Assembly: GCF_030209435.1 (NCBI RefSeq)
Contig: NZ_JARVRX010000007.1
Span: 248,001 to 312,000 of the forward strand
DNA from: Mycolicibacterium sp. lyk4-40-TYG-92
Lineage (GTDB): Bacteria; Actinomycetota; Actinomycetes; Mycobacteriales; Mycobacteriaceae
DNA length: 64,000 nt
Direction of reading: 5' to 3'
The notes under the pieces were generated by a model that was not told the origin of the DNA, made no database searches, and saw only the letters and a list, made by a program, of their open reading frames with translations. Shown in pieces: positions 37,459 to 45,641 of the stretch (positions are counted from its first letter, which is position 1; every line of letters starts with the position of its first letter). The translations under genes and the position numbers were made by a program.

Positions 37459-38026
37459 CCCGGAGGACGACGACATCGAAGCGCGGGTCCGGCGGCGGCT
37501 GCGGGAACTGCGCACGCAACGCGGCATGACACTGGAAGACGTTGCACGTGCAGCCGATATCGACATCTCGACGTTGAGCCGCCTGGAATCGGGCAAGCGC
37601 CGGTTCGCACTCGACCACCTGCCCCGGCTCGCCGCGGCGTTGTCGATCAGCACCGACGAACTGATGCGGGCACCCGAGGCCGAGGATCCGCGGGTCCGTG
37701 GGGCGTCACACAGCCGTGACGGCATCACCTACTGGCCGCTCACCCGCGGCGGGCCGGCCGGCGGACTGCACACGTTCAAGATCCGCGTGAGCACCCGGCG
37801 GCGCACGCCACCCGCCGAGCTGCCGGTGCACGACGGTCAGGAGTGGCTCTACGTGCTGTCGGGAAACCTCCGGCTACTGTTGGGCGACCGCGACTTCACC
37901 ATCAAACCCGGTGAGGCCGTGGAGTTCTCGACCTGGACACCACACTGGTTCGGCACCGTCGACGGCCCGGTGGAGGCGATCGCCATCTTCGGGCCGCATG
38001 GCGAGAAGCTGCACGTGCGCAACTGA
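37448..38026 (+). CDS. XRE-family regulator with C-terminal cupin domain
   Basis: The 192-residue protein has a helix-turn-helix at about 14-70 (VRRRLRELRTQRGMTLEDVARAADIDISTLSRLESGKRR) and a cupin sensor at about 115-185 with LPVHDGQEWLYVLSGNLRLLLG and KPGEAVEFSTWTPHWFG, whose histidines and glutamate could bind a metal. Such proteins (PuuR/SutR-like) regulate adjacent catabolic or redox genes in response to a small molecule. It is divergent from the flavoprotein-methyltransferase pair, its likely target. It ends convergently to the CAP-domain gene (44 bases between stops). Confidence 0.9.
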   Translation: MQANPEDDDIEARVRRRLRELRTQRGMTLEDVARAADIDISTLSRLESGKRRFALDHLPRLAAALSISTDELMRAPEAEDPRVRGASHSRDGITYWPLTRGGPAGGLHTFKIRVSTRRRTPPAELPVHDGQEWLYVLSGNLRLLLGDRDFTIKPGEAVEFSTWTPHWFGTVDGPVEAIAIFGPHGEKLHVRN

Positions 38027-38070
38027 GTTCTAGCGCGACGAGCGAGCTGTCTCTCTACGCAACTCGCGCC

Positions 38071-38733
38071 CTAGTTGGCGGGATACGCCGGCGCCGGAAA
38101 GACGCCGCGCAGGATCCAGGGGAACCAATTGATGCCGTGCTCCAACTCGTCGCTGCCGTCGTAGTCGGGGCTCGGGTCGAAGCCGTTGACGCCGCCGCCC
38201 TCTTTCGGGTCGCGGTGCGGCGGTTCGGGCAGCTGACCGTAGACGGCGACGACGACGGTGCGGTCCAGGCTGTTCTCGGACCACACGCCCATCTGGTTGT
38301 TCGCGCAATTGGCCATGATCGCCTTGATGGCGGGGTCGTAATACCACTGGTTGATGAGCTCGACGCCGCTGATCGCGAGCGCCGGGTTGGTGGCCACCGT
38401 CTGCGCCACCGGACCACCGCGGTAGCCCGCCTGCTCGGCCCGCATCTGCGGCGTGGATCCGTCAGAACCGATGTCCCCGTCCAGGTTCCGGTTGATCATC
38501 ATGTCTTTGGCCTGCCGCTCGGCGGCTTGCTGCAGCTGCGGGTTCACGGCGACGTCGTTGGTGCACCCGGCCTGGTGCTGCACGGTGTAGATGTTCGACA
38601 CGACGGAATCGTTGAGCCGCTTGTTGTTCGGAATCAGGGTGTTTCCGTTGTCAGCGTGCGCGAGCGGCATGCAGAGCACCGTGCCCAACGGCACGACAGC
38701 CAACGCAGAGAGCACCAGCGGCCGGAATCTCAT
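38071..38733 (-). CDS. secreted CAP-domain (SCP-like) protein
   Basis: The ATG at 38733 gives 220 residues with the signal peptide MRFRPLVLSALAVVPLGTVLCMPLAHA. The mature part has CAP superfamily features: LNDSVVSNIYTVQHQAGCTNDVAVNPQLQQAAERQAKDMM (helix with the leading polar site), the central GYRGGPVAQTV and WYYDPAIKAIMANCANNQMGVW, and a proline-rich, Asp-rich tail. CAP proteins of bacteria and fungi can bind lipids or sterols or act in the envelope. It is the last gene in the same direction as the mce operon, after DUF732. It could therefore be an extracytoplasmic lipid-binding accessory, though that link is inference. Confidence 0.82.
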   Translation of the reverse strand: MRFRPLVLSALAVVPLGTVLCMPLAHADNGNTLIPNNKRLNDSVVSNIYTVQHQAGCTNDVAVNPQLQQAAERQAKDMMINRNLDGDIGSDGSTPQMRAEQAGYRGGPVAQTVATNPALAISGVELINQWYYDPAIKAIMANCANNQMGVWSENSLDRTVVVAVYGQLPEPPHRDPKEGGGVNGFDPSPDYDGSDELEHGINWFPWILRGVFPAPAYPAN

Positions 38734-38761
38734 GGTGGAATCCTTCGCGTGAGAGTGATGT

Positions 38762-39130
38762 TCAGGGATGGACACCTGGCGGTGACTGGTAGTGCGCCGC
38801 TGACTTGCGCAGCTGCCAGATCTGCGCGGGGCACAATTCGTTGACGGCCTGCGAGATCAGGTAGGACGCCTGGTAGTCGTCGTCGGTGTTGAAATCGCCT
38901 CGTACGTCGCCCATCACCTGGGCGAACGGTTGCCCCGCAGCCACCTTGTCGCAGATGCCGTAGCCGTAGCCCAGGGCCGCATCGGCATTGGGAAAGTTGT
39001 AGCCCGGCCGCACGTGCACGCCGATCAGGTACGCCGTCGCATCGGCGTGGGCCGCCGCCGGCGCGAACACCGCCGGCGCCCCGAGCGCCGCCGCGGTGAG
39101 CAATCCACAGGTCCATCGCATGGCTGTCAT
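38762..39130 (-). CDS. secreted DUF732-domain protein
   Basis: The ATG at 39130 gives 122 residues (an ATG at 39121 gives 119). Signal peptide: MRWTCGLLTAAALGAPAVFAPAAAHA. The mature segment TAYLIGVHVRPGYNFPNADAALGYGYGICDKVAAGQPFAQVMGDVRGDFNTDDDYQASYLISQAVNELCPAQ carries the DUF732 pattern with one cysteine pair (ICDK…LCPAQ). DUF732 proteins are small secreted mycobacterial proteins of unknown function. It lies five bases after the second mce-associated gene and 28 bases before the CAP gene, in the same direction, so it very likely belongs to the mce transcript. Confidence 0.86.
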   Translation of the reverse strand: MTAMRWTCGLLTAAALGAPAVFAPAAAHADATAYLIGVHVRPGYNFPNADAALGYGYGICDKVAAGQPFAQVMGDVRGDFNTDDDYQASYLISQAVNELCPAQIWQLRKSAAHYQSPPGVHP

Positions 39131-39135
39131 GCGAC

Positions 39136-39780
39136 TCAGATCGGATCGAATTGCGATATGAGCCAACGCCCCTCGACCTTGTCGAGGGTCACGCGAACGC
39201 TCGACGCAGTGCTGGTCGGGGCGCTGTCGCCGATGATCATCGTCTGATCCACGAACAGCATCACCACGGCATGCGACGGCGTCGCCTTGGTCCAGGCCGC
39301 CGCGGGCACCGTGGCCACCGCCGAGATCTTCTTCTGTTTGGCCCCGGGAATCACCACGTCCTTGGTCAGCGAGGTGTAGGAGTTGAGGAAGTTGCCGGTC
39401 ATGTACTTCTTGGCGGCTTCCAGATCCTTCTCGACGGTCTCGGGCTTGTAGGACAGCAAGGCGACAGTGCCGTCGGTGGCCGCCTTGGTGGATTCCTTTG
39501 CGGCCGTGTCGGTCTGGCTCATCGACACGTCCTTCCACTGCAGGTAGCCGGCCGTGGCGCCGAGCGCCAGGACGAGCGCGGGCAGCAGTCCGTAGACAGC
39601 CACGCTCCCCCACGCGACGCGGCGCCGCCCAGCGGCAGGCGCCGCGTCGGTGGTCTCTGCGAGCGATCCGGGTACCGAGTCGTCGACCTCGACCGCGTTG
39701 TCGAGTTCATCCACGGAAGCCATTGCCTCGTCGGACTTTTCAGCTGCGGCGTTGTTGCCGCGGGACTTGATCAGTTTCAC
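39136..39780 (-). CDS. mce-associated membrane protein (second)
   Basis: The GTG at 39780 overlaps the stop of the preceding mce-associated gene. Of 214 residues, 1-55 are polar cytoplasmic (Asp/Glu/Ala-rich), 56-78 form one membrane helix (WGSVAVYGLLPALVLALGATAGYL), and the rest is an extracytoplasmic NTF2-like domain with YMTGNFLNSYTSLTKDVVIPGAKQKKISAVATVPAAAW and a strand-rich C-terminus ending LISQFDPI. This layout is that of Mas proteins, which accompany mce operons and are thought to stabilise or energise the Mce transporter. Paired Mas genes downstream of mceF are typical. Confidence 0.87.
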   Translation of the reverse strand: MKLIKSRGNNAAAEKSDEAMASVDELDNAVEVDDSVPGSLAETTDAAPAAGRRRVAWGSVAVYGLLPALVLALGATAGYLQWKDVSMSQTDTAAKESTKAATDGTVALLSYKPETVEKDLEAAKKYMTGNFLNSYTSLTKDVVIPGAKQKKISAVATVPAAAWTKATPSHAVVMLFVDQTMIIGDSAPTSTASSVRVTLDKVEGRWLISQFDPI

Positions 39781-40427
39781 GGCACAAACTCCACGTTCGA
39801 CACCTTCATCGCATCACCGACTTTCTGCACCGATATCCGCATCCGCCACTCCCGTGGATCCTGTGCCGGTGCACCGACATTCGCGGTCTTGACCGCCACA
39901 GCGACGAGCACCTGCGCGGCGTCACCGGACTCCGACTCCAGCCCGGCCTCGACGATCGAGCCGCTGGATGTTGACTTGGCCTCCTTGACCACCTTGATGA
40001 AAGGTGCTGACCGTTTGGCGAAGTCGTCGTAGAACTCCCCCGTCGCGCTGTCGAGGATGCGCTGCACGTCGGCATCGGCGCGCTGCCAGTCGATGGTCGT
40101 CAGGTTCAGCGCGCCCTGTCTCGCGGCCTGGACGATCTGGCTCTGCCGCTCGTCGAGCTGAGTCGCGCGGTGCGTCCGCACTGCCAACCACCCGACGAGG
40201 GCGCTCAGTGCGATCACCAGGATCAGCCCGATCACCGCCGCCAGCCTGCGCACCGACTTCGGCTTCGTAGGCGTGCCGACAAGCTCGCCGACAAGCTCGT
40301 CGGCACCGTCGTCATCGATCTCATCGTCGTCATCGATCTCATCGATGTCGTCGATATCGGGATCGAGTACGGCGACCCCGCCGCCCTCGGTCAGCTCCCC
40401 GGCTGCGGCGTCATCATGCTTTGCCAT
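39777..40427 (-). CDS. mce-associated membrane protein (first), Asp-rich N-terminus
   Basis: The 216-residue Mas protein has an unusual N-terminal acidic tract at residues 22-51 (repeats of IDDIDEID and EIDDD types), one membrane helix at about 59-83 (AAVIGLILVIALSALVGWLAV), and a C-terminal NTF2-like domain with FYDDFAKRSAPFIKVVKEAKSTSSGSIVEAGL and SNVEFVP. Its start overlaps the end of mceF by 37 bases, so translation is coupled. The acidic repeat is encoded by near-tandem GAT/GAC codons and is the most repetitive DNA in the operon. The role is inferred from operon position and fold type. Confidence 0.87.
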   Translation of the reverse strand: MAKHDDAAAGELTEGGGVAVLDPDIDDIDEIDDDDEIDDDGADELVGELVGTPTKPKSVRRLAAVIGLILVIALSALVGWLAVRTHRATQLDERQSQIVQAARQGALNLTTIDWQRADADVQRILDSATGEFYDDFAKRSAPFIKVVKEAKSTSSGSIVEAGLESESGDAAQVLVAVAVKTANVGAPAQDPREWRMRISVQKVGDAMKVSNVEFVP

Positions 40428-41842
40428 GTCTTCTCCTTCGGAGCCGTGTTCGCCAAATCGGCTTGGGTGTAGGTCTTTCCGTCAGGACCGGTGTAGGTCC
40501 CGGACGCCGGGTCGTACTCGGCCACCGCAACCGGCGGCGGTGGCGGCGCACCAGCCGGCGGCGGCGAACCCGGCGGCAGCTGCGGTACGTCCTGCCCGGT
40601 CCAGGTGGCGTTCGGATCGCCCTTCCAGTTGTAGCCGTCGTTCAGCGGCACATACTGTTCGTCGCTCTCGCACTGCTTGACAGTGGCGGCGCGCTTGCCG
40701 GGCACGGTCTCGCACGGCAGGTTCTTCGCGCCACGGACGTTGAACATGCTGTCCTGCGGGGTCCGGCAGTAGAGGTTGCCGGCCGGAAGCTCCGGGTAGT
40801 CCTCCAACGCCGGATTGCGCATCTGCTGGGCCGGCAGATAGCCGGTGGAACATACCGGCGGCAGGTTCAAATTCAAGTTGAAGCTCAGGTACGCGCCCTT
40901 GTAGGCCTGCTTGGTATCGCGATTCGCGATAGTCACACCCTGGGCTGCTTCCGTCGTACGGGGCAGCAGGACCAGGAGCTGTTCGAGGTTGGGTTGGTAG
41001 GTGATCGCCACTTTGTTGATGGACACCAGATTCGCCAGCACCACCGGCAATGTCGGTCGCAACCGGTTGAACAACTGCCCCATTTCACCGAACGCCGGGC
41101 CGCCCTTGTCGAGCACCGTGCCCAGCGCCTTGTCCTGCTGTTGCAGTTCAGTGGTCACGGTGGCGACATTGGATGCCCACGCCTGGATCGCGCCCGAGGA
41201 GTTGGACTGCGAATCGAGCACGGGCTTGACCTGATCGATCAGCTTGAGCATCGGGTCGAGGTTGGCGCGCGCGTCGATGGCCAGCTGGCTACCGCCCTTG
41301 ACGATGCGGGAGAGCTCCGGTCCCAAACCGCCTACGGCCGTGGCCGATTCATCGATGACCGTCTTGAGATTGTCCTTGGGTACCGCTTTGAGACCCTTGG
41401 TCAATGAGTCGATCACGGTGTTGATGTCCACCGGCACCGACGTGTGCGCCAGCGGGATCACGTCGCCGTCCTTGAGCGGTCGCGAGTTCGCGCTGCGCGG
41501 TGTCAGTTGCACGAACTGCTCACCGATCGCCATCTGGCTGTGCACGTCGGCCTGCACGTCCGACGGAATGTCGGTGCCCGAATTGAGCGACAGCTCCGCT
41601 TGCACGCCGGTGGGCGTCAGACCCACGGACTGCACCCGGCCCACCACGGTGCCGCGGTAGGTGACGTTGCCGGTCGCGTACAGACCGCCAGTCTCGGGCA
41701 GCTCCATCTTCACCACATAGCGACCGATGCCGAACAGCTTGGCGGGCAACTGCATGTAGATGAGGCTCATCATGGTCACCGCGATCAATGCGATGACGGC
41801 GAAGATCGCGAGCTGAATTCTCACGCGTTTGTCTAGGTGCAT
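40391..41842 (-). CDS. mceF: Mce family protein MceF
   Basis: The 483-residue protein has an N-terminal membrane helix at about 9-30 (IQLAIFAVIALIAVTMMSLIYM), an MCE domain at about 37-120 (PETGGLYATGNVTYRGTVVGRVQSV…), a long helical (coiled-coil-like) region, and a Pro-rich C-terminus with PPPPPVAVAEYDPASGTYTGPDG. It is the last of six Mce subunits, which together form a hexameric tube for lipid passage across the periplasm to the YrbE permeases. Its start (ATG at 41842) abuts the mceE stop, and its end overlaps the first Mas gene. The mce family number cannot be told from sequence alone. Confidence 0.92.
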   Translation of the reverse strand: MHLDKRVRIQLAIFAVIALIAVTMMSLIYMQLPAKLFGIGRYVVKMELPETGGLYATGNVTYRGTVVGRVQSVGLTPTGVQAELSLNSGTDIPSDVQADVHSQMAIGEQFVQLTPRSANSRPLKDGDVIPLAHTSVPVDINTVIDSLTKGLKAVPKDNLKTVIDESATAVGGLGPELSRIVKGGSQLAIDARANLDPMLKLIDQVKPVLDSQSNSSGAIQAWASNVATVTTELQQQDKALGTVLDKGGPAFGEMGQLFNRLRPTLPVVLANLVSINKVAITYQPNLEQLLVLLPRTTEAAQGVTIANRDTKQAYKGAYLSFNLNLNLPPVCSTGYLPAQQMRNPALEDYPELPAGNLYCRTPQDSMFNVRGAKNLPCETVPGKRAATVKQCESDEQYVPLNDGYNWKGDPNATWTGQDVPQLPPGSPPPAGAPPPPPVAVAEYDPASGTYTGPDGKTYTQADLANTAPKEKTWQSMMTPQPGS

Positions 41843-43000
41843 TTACGGCCCCTGGTCCCAGCGGTACGGAATGGTCAGCGGATTGCCCGGGTTGAACGGA
41901 CCGCCCGCGGTACACGGGCTCGGGAACTGGCCGATGGTGCGGCCCCACTGCAGTTCCATCTCCGTCAGGTCGCACTCCCACCGGGTGCCGGTGAAGAACG
42001 CCTGATCGATGCGGCTGAGGGTGAGGTCCACGACCGCGGTGAGATTCGCGAAGTCACCGCGCTGCCACTTCTCGATGGTGTCGCTCGGGAAGGGCACCGT
42101 GGGAATGAAGCTCAGCGCCCGGGTCATGGCAGGCCCGGCGTTGGCGAGCTGCTCCAGCGTCGGCCCCAACTCCCGCAGTTCCTTGACCAGATTTTCCCTC
42201 GACTTGGTCACGGTGTCTGTTGCCAGCGCGGCGAACTTACTGAGCTTGTCAGCCGCGGTGACCAGGTTCTCGCGCTCACCGTTGACCACCGCCAGTGCTT
42301 GCGGGATGGTGTCGATCGCGCGGTCGAGGACCGGCTGGTTCGCGGCGAGCTTGCCCACCACCTGGTTCAGGCTTTCCGACGCGGCAATGATGTCGGGGGT
42401 CTGGTCCTTGAGGTACCCGGTGAACTGGTCGAGCTGCTTGATGAGGCTTCGCAGGTCTTCGGCCCGCCCATGAAATGCGGTGCTGAGCGCTTCGGTGATG
42501 TCCTGCACGTTGCCGATGCCACCGCCATTGAGCACCATCGACACCGCCGACAGCGTCTGCTCGACCGAGGGGAAACTCCCGCTGTTCGCGAGCGGAATCA
42601 CCGATCCCTGGTGCAGTTTGCCTTGCGGCCGAACATCTTTGGGCGGCAGCAGTTCGAGGTGCAGCGTGCCCAGCAGACTGGTCAATCCGAGCTTGACGAT
42701 CGAGTTCGCCGGCACGTCCACATCACCGTTGAGCTTCATGGTGACCAGGGCATGCCAATCCTGCCGCTCGATCTTGGTGACCGTGCCGACGGTGACGTCA
42801 GCGACCCGGACCCGCGAATTCTCTTGCAGGTTGGTGACATCCGCCATCTGGGCCTGGACTTCGAACGCCCCGGGTCCCCCGCCTTCGGTGCCCGGCAGCG
42901 GCAGGCTGTTCGCGCCGCGCCACCCCGAGCAGCCGGCCGAAGCCAGCAACGTCAGAGCGGCGAGGGCGCATCCGGCCGCAGAGCGCAAACGGCGGCTCAT
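41843..43000 (-). CDS. mceE: Mce family lipoprotein MceE
   Basis: The ATG at 43000 gives 385 residues. The lipobox LASAGC (Cys24) follows a short signal, as in MceE (LprK-like) subunits. The MCE domain occupies about 38-120 (FEVQAQMADVTNLQENSRVRVADVTVGTVTKIERQDWHALVTMKLNGDVDVPANSIVKLGLTSLLGTLHLEL), followed by a helical region and a C-terminus with two cysteines (RWECDLTE, PSPCTAG). The start overlaps the mceD stop (ATGA). The lipid anchor places it in the outer leaflet of the inner membrane or periplasm, part of the Mce assembly. Confidence 0.93.
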   Translation of the reverse strand: MSRRLRSAAGCALAALTLLASAGCSGWRGANSLPLPGTEGGGPGAFEVQAQMADVTNLQENSRVRVADVTVGTVTKIERQDWHALVTMKLNGDVDVPANSIVKLGLTSLLGTLHLELLPPKDVRPQGKLHQGSVIPLANSGSFPSVEQTLSAVSMVLNGGGIGNVQDITEALSTAFHGRAEDLRSLIKQLDQFTGYLKDQTPDIIAASESLNQVVGKLAANQPVLDRAIDTIPQALAVVNGERENLVTAADKLSKFAALATDTVTKSRENLVKELRELGPTLEQLANAGPAMTRALSFIPTVPFPSDTIEKWQRGDFANLTAVVDLTLSRIDQAFFTGTRWECDLTEMELQWGRTIGQFPSPCTAGGPFNPGNPLTIPYRWDQGP

Positions 43001-44307
43001 GACCCACCGCCCGCTGCTGGCGTCATCATCCCGGCCAACCCGGCGTTGGCGTCGGTGGTGACTGTCGGTGCCGGCGGCGGCTCGGGCGCTGGAGCCGCCT
43101 GTTGTGCCACGGGGGCTGCAGCCGGCCGCGACGGTGGCACGTAATCGGGCCGCATCCAGTCCTCGCTGTAGGTGACTTCGTTGGGCCTGGCCTGGGTGCC
43201 GACAAACAGGTTCTCGCCCAACGGCGGGAAGTTGTACTGGCGGTTCTTGACGATCGGTGCCAGGTACTGCGCGCACAGCTTCGCGGACTGGTCTGCGCCG
43301 AGGCGGGACGCGGCCTGGATCGCACCGCAGATGAAGCTGACCGGGTTGGCGAAGTTGTTGACCGCCAGGATGCCGGTCAGCGAGCCGACCGCGGGCTCGT
43401 AGATGTTGTTGAGATCGGCCAGCGCGGTAGGCGCCACGTGGAGCACCTGCTTGATGTCATCGAGGCTGCCCACCACCGCGTTGCTGATCGAGGCCAGCTT
43501 GTCCGACGCCGTCCCCGCGGCTTCCTTGTTGTCCGCGACGAAGGTCCGCAGGTCGTCGGCGACCGAACCCATGTCGTTCAACGCCCGACCGATCTTCGTC
43601 GGATCGTCGGCGAGCAGTCCGGACACCTCGGCCAGGTTGCCGTTCAGCCGCTCCAGCAGTCCGGTGCTGTCCTGCAGCGCGGACACCAAGGTCGACAGAT
43701 TCTTGAACGTCGTGAACAAGTCGTTGCTGTGATCGCCGAGGACCGAGACCGCCTGCGACAGCTTGATCACCGACTCCCTGATGCTGGCGCCCTGCCCGCG
43801 CAGGTTGTCGGCAGCGGTGTTGATGAACCCGCCGAGGGTGCTCACCCCACCGGGCTGGTCTGGCTTGAGTAGATCGGCGAGCCGTTGCAACTGTGACCGG
43901 ACCTGATCCCATTCCACCGGAACGGCCGTCCGGTTCTGCGGGATGACGGCGCCGCCGGTCATTGTCGGCCCGCCACGGTAGGGCGGGATCAGCTGAATCG
44001 CCCTGCCGGTCACCAACTGTGGCGACAGGATGACGGCCTTCGCTTCGGCCGGCACCTTGTACTTGTCGGCGAACCAGAAGGTGATCTTCACCCGCTGCGG
44101 CTGCGGCTCGATCTTCTCGACCTTGCCGACGGGCACGCCTTGGATCATCACGTCGTCGCCGGCGAACAGCTGATTGCTGTTGTCGAAGTAGCCGACGACT
44201 TCGGTGTGTGACATGCGGTCGAAAGCCTGCAGCGCGAAGTAGCCGCCGCCGAGAACCAGGGCCACCACGGCTGCCACGATGAGCGCGCGTGTGGGCAGCT
44301 TGCTCAT
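42997..44307 (-). CDS. mceD: Mce family protein MceD
   Basis: The 436-residue protein has a membrane anchor at about 7-27 (RALIVAAVVALVLGGGYFAL), an MCE domain at about 36-118 (VVGYFDNSNQLFAGDDVMIQGVPVGKVEKIEPQPQRVKITFWFADKYKVP), a long helical central region, and a Pro/Ala-rich tail (PSRPAAAPVAQQAAPAPEPPPAP). The N-terminal GDDVMIQGVPVGKV is the family's best conserved stretch. Both ends overlap neighbours (mceC and mceE) by ATGA junctions, showing tight translational coupling. It is a subunit of the lipid-transfer channel. Confidence 0.93.
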   Translation of the reverse strand: MSKLPTRALIVAAVVALVLGGGYFALQAFDRMSHTEVVGYFDNSNQLFAGDDVMIQGVPVGKVEKIEPQPQRVKITFWFADKYKVPAEAKAVILSPQLVTGRAIQLIPPYRGGPTMTGGAVIPQNRTAVPVEWDQVRSQLQRLADLLKPDQPGGVSTLGGFINTAADNLRGQGASIRESVIKLSQAVSVLGDHSNDLFTTFKNLSTLVSALQDSTGLLERLNGNLAEVSGLLADDPTKIGRALNDMGSVADDLRTFVADNKEAAGTASDKLASISNAVVGSLDDIKQVLHVAPTALADLNNIYEPAVGSLTGILAVNNFANPVSFICGAIQAASRLGADQSAKLCAQYLAPIVKNRQYNFPPLGENLFVGTQARPNEVTYSEDWMRPDYVPPSRPAAAPVAQQAAPAPEPPPAPTVTTDANAGLAGMMTPAAGGGS

Positions 44308-45641
44308 TGGTGTCCTCCTGCCCTCGGGATCTCAACCGGGTCCGACACATTCACCGGCGGTGTCTTCGGCGGTTCCGGCATGGCTGTCTGACCGGGCGCC
44401 AGCGCCGGCGGTCCGGGTGGCGGTCCGCCCGGCGGCGGTGCCGGCGGCGGTTCGCGGTACGGGTAGCAGCCGGGACCGGGCAATTGGGGGCCGCAATTGG
44501 CATCGCCGGGCTTGCCGGTGATGGCGTCGGGGATGGTCAGGTGCGGCTCGCCGCCTTGACCGGTCCGGGGGAACGGCACCGGCAACGGCGGGGTGCCCGG
44601 CTGACCGGTCTGCGGATCCTGAAGCTGCGACGGCAGTTTCGTGTTCGGGTCCACCCCGAGGTCCGAGAATGCGGCATCGACGAACGGCTGCACGAACTGT
44701 CCGGGCAGCAGGTTGACGATGTAGGCCTTGAAGAACGGACCCGAACCGACTGCGTCACCCAACGCCATGGCGTATTGGCTGAGTCCCTTCATCGCCTGCG
44801 TCAGACGTTCCTTGCGGTTGTCGACAATCGCCAGCACTCCGTTGAGTTTGTCCAGCGCCGGCCGCAATTGGGCCCGGTTCTCGGCGATCAATCCCTTGAG
44901 TTGCTGCGAGACCGACGACAGGCTGTTCCACAGCTGGCTGACCGCGGCGCTCTGCGAACGCAGTTGCACCAGTAGCGCGTTGGTGTTCCGCACCAGGCCC
45001 ACCACCTGATCGCTGCGCTTGGCCAGCACGGTCGTTGCCTTCGAGGCGTTTTCGAGCAGGGTGCGCAGTTGCGCGTCGCGGTCGTTGAGGGTCTTGGAGA
45101 ACCGCGCGATGCCGTTCACCGCTTCCTTCAAGTCCGGTGCGGTGTTCGCGAAAGCCTCCGAGACGGTGGCCAGGGAGTCTGACAACTGATGCGTATCCAG
45201 TCCGCTGATGGCGGTGGTCACATCGCCCAGGGCATCGGGGAGCTGATAAGCCGACGTTGTCCGTTCCAGCGGGATGGTGCCGGTGAGATCCCCACTGCCC
45301 TTGGGCAGGACCTCGAGCATCTTGCTGCCCAGGACACCCTTGGTCTTGATCGCGGCCTCGGTGCGCTCCCCGAGGTGCACGTTGTCATCGATGCTGAACT
45401 TCACCAGCACCCTGGGACCGTCGAGGTCGATGCTGGCGACCCGACCCGCCGGGAATCCCGAAATGTCTACCGGCGCACCGGTGTGCAGTCCGCTGGCGTC
45501 TTCGAAATAGCCCGAGTACGTGGTCATTCCACTGACAAACGGAATCTTCTGGAACAGCAGTGCGACGGCGGCGATCACCACGACGGACGTGATCCCGATC
45601 GCGCCAAGGGCGAAGTGGCTTCGCTCGGCAAAAGGCTTCAT
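44304..45641 (-). CDS. mceC: Mce family protein MceC
   Basis: The ATG at 45641, overlapping the mceB stop, gives 445 residues. The longer frame reaching 45731 lies inside mceB. There is a membrane helix at about 11-32 (ALGAIGITSVVVIAAVALLF), an MCE domain at about 41-122 (YSGYFEDASGLHTGAPVDISGFPAGRVASIDLDGPRVLVKFSIDDNVHLGERTEAAIKTKGVLGSKMLEVL), a helical region rich in Ser/Leu, and a Pro-rich C-terminus (EPPPAPPPGGPPPGPPALAPG). It ends at mceD with an ATGA overlap. Role as for the other Mce subunits. Confidence 0.92.
   Translation of the reverse strand: MKPFAERSHFALGAIGITSVVVIAAVALLFQKIPFVSGMTTYSGYFEDASGLHTGAPVDISGFPAGRVASIDLDGPRVLVKFSIDDNVHLGERTEAAIKTKGVLGSKMLEVLPKGSGDLTGTIPLERTTSAYQLPDALGDVTTAISGLDTHQLSDSLATVSEAFANTAPDLKEAVNGIARFSKTLNDRDAQLRTLLENASKATTVLAKRSDQVVGLVRNTNALLVQLRSQSAAVSQLWNSLSSVSQQLKGLIAENRAQLRPALDKLNGVLAIVDNRKERLTQAMKGLSQYAMALGDAVGSGPFFKAYIVNLLPGQFVQPFVDAAFSDLGVDPNTKLPSQLQDPQTGQPGTPPLPVPFPRTGQGGEPHLTIPDAITGKPGDANCGPQLPGPGCYPYREPPPAPPPGGPPPGPPALAPGQTAMPEPPKTPPVNVSDPVEIPRAGGHQ

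Noticed and set aside
38027..38070. Hairpin between the XRE-cupin and CAP gene stops
   Set aside because: Only a six-base GCGCGA/TCGCGC pairing across 37 bases was found, too weak to call a terminator.
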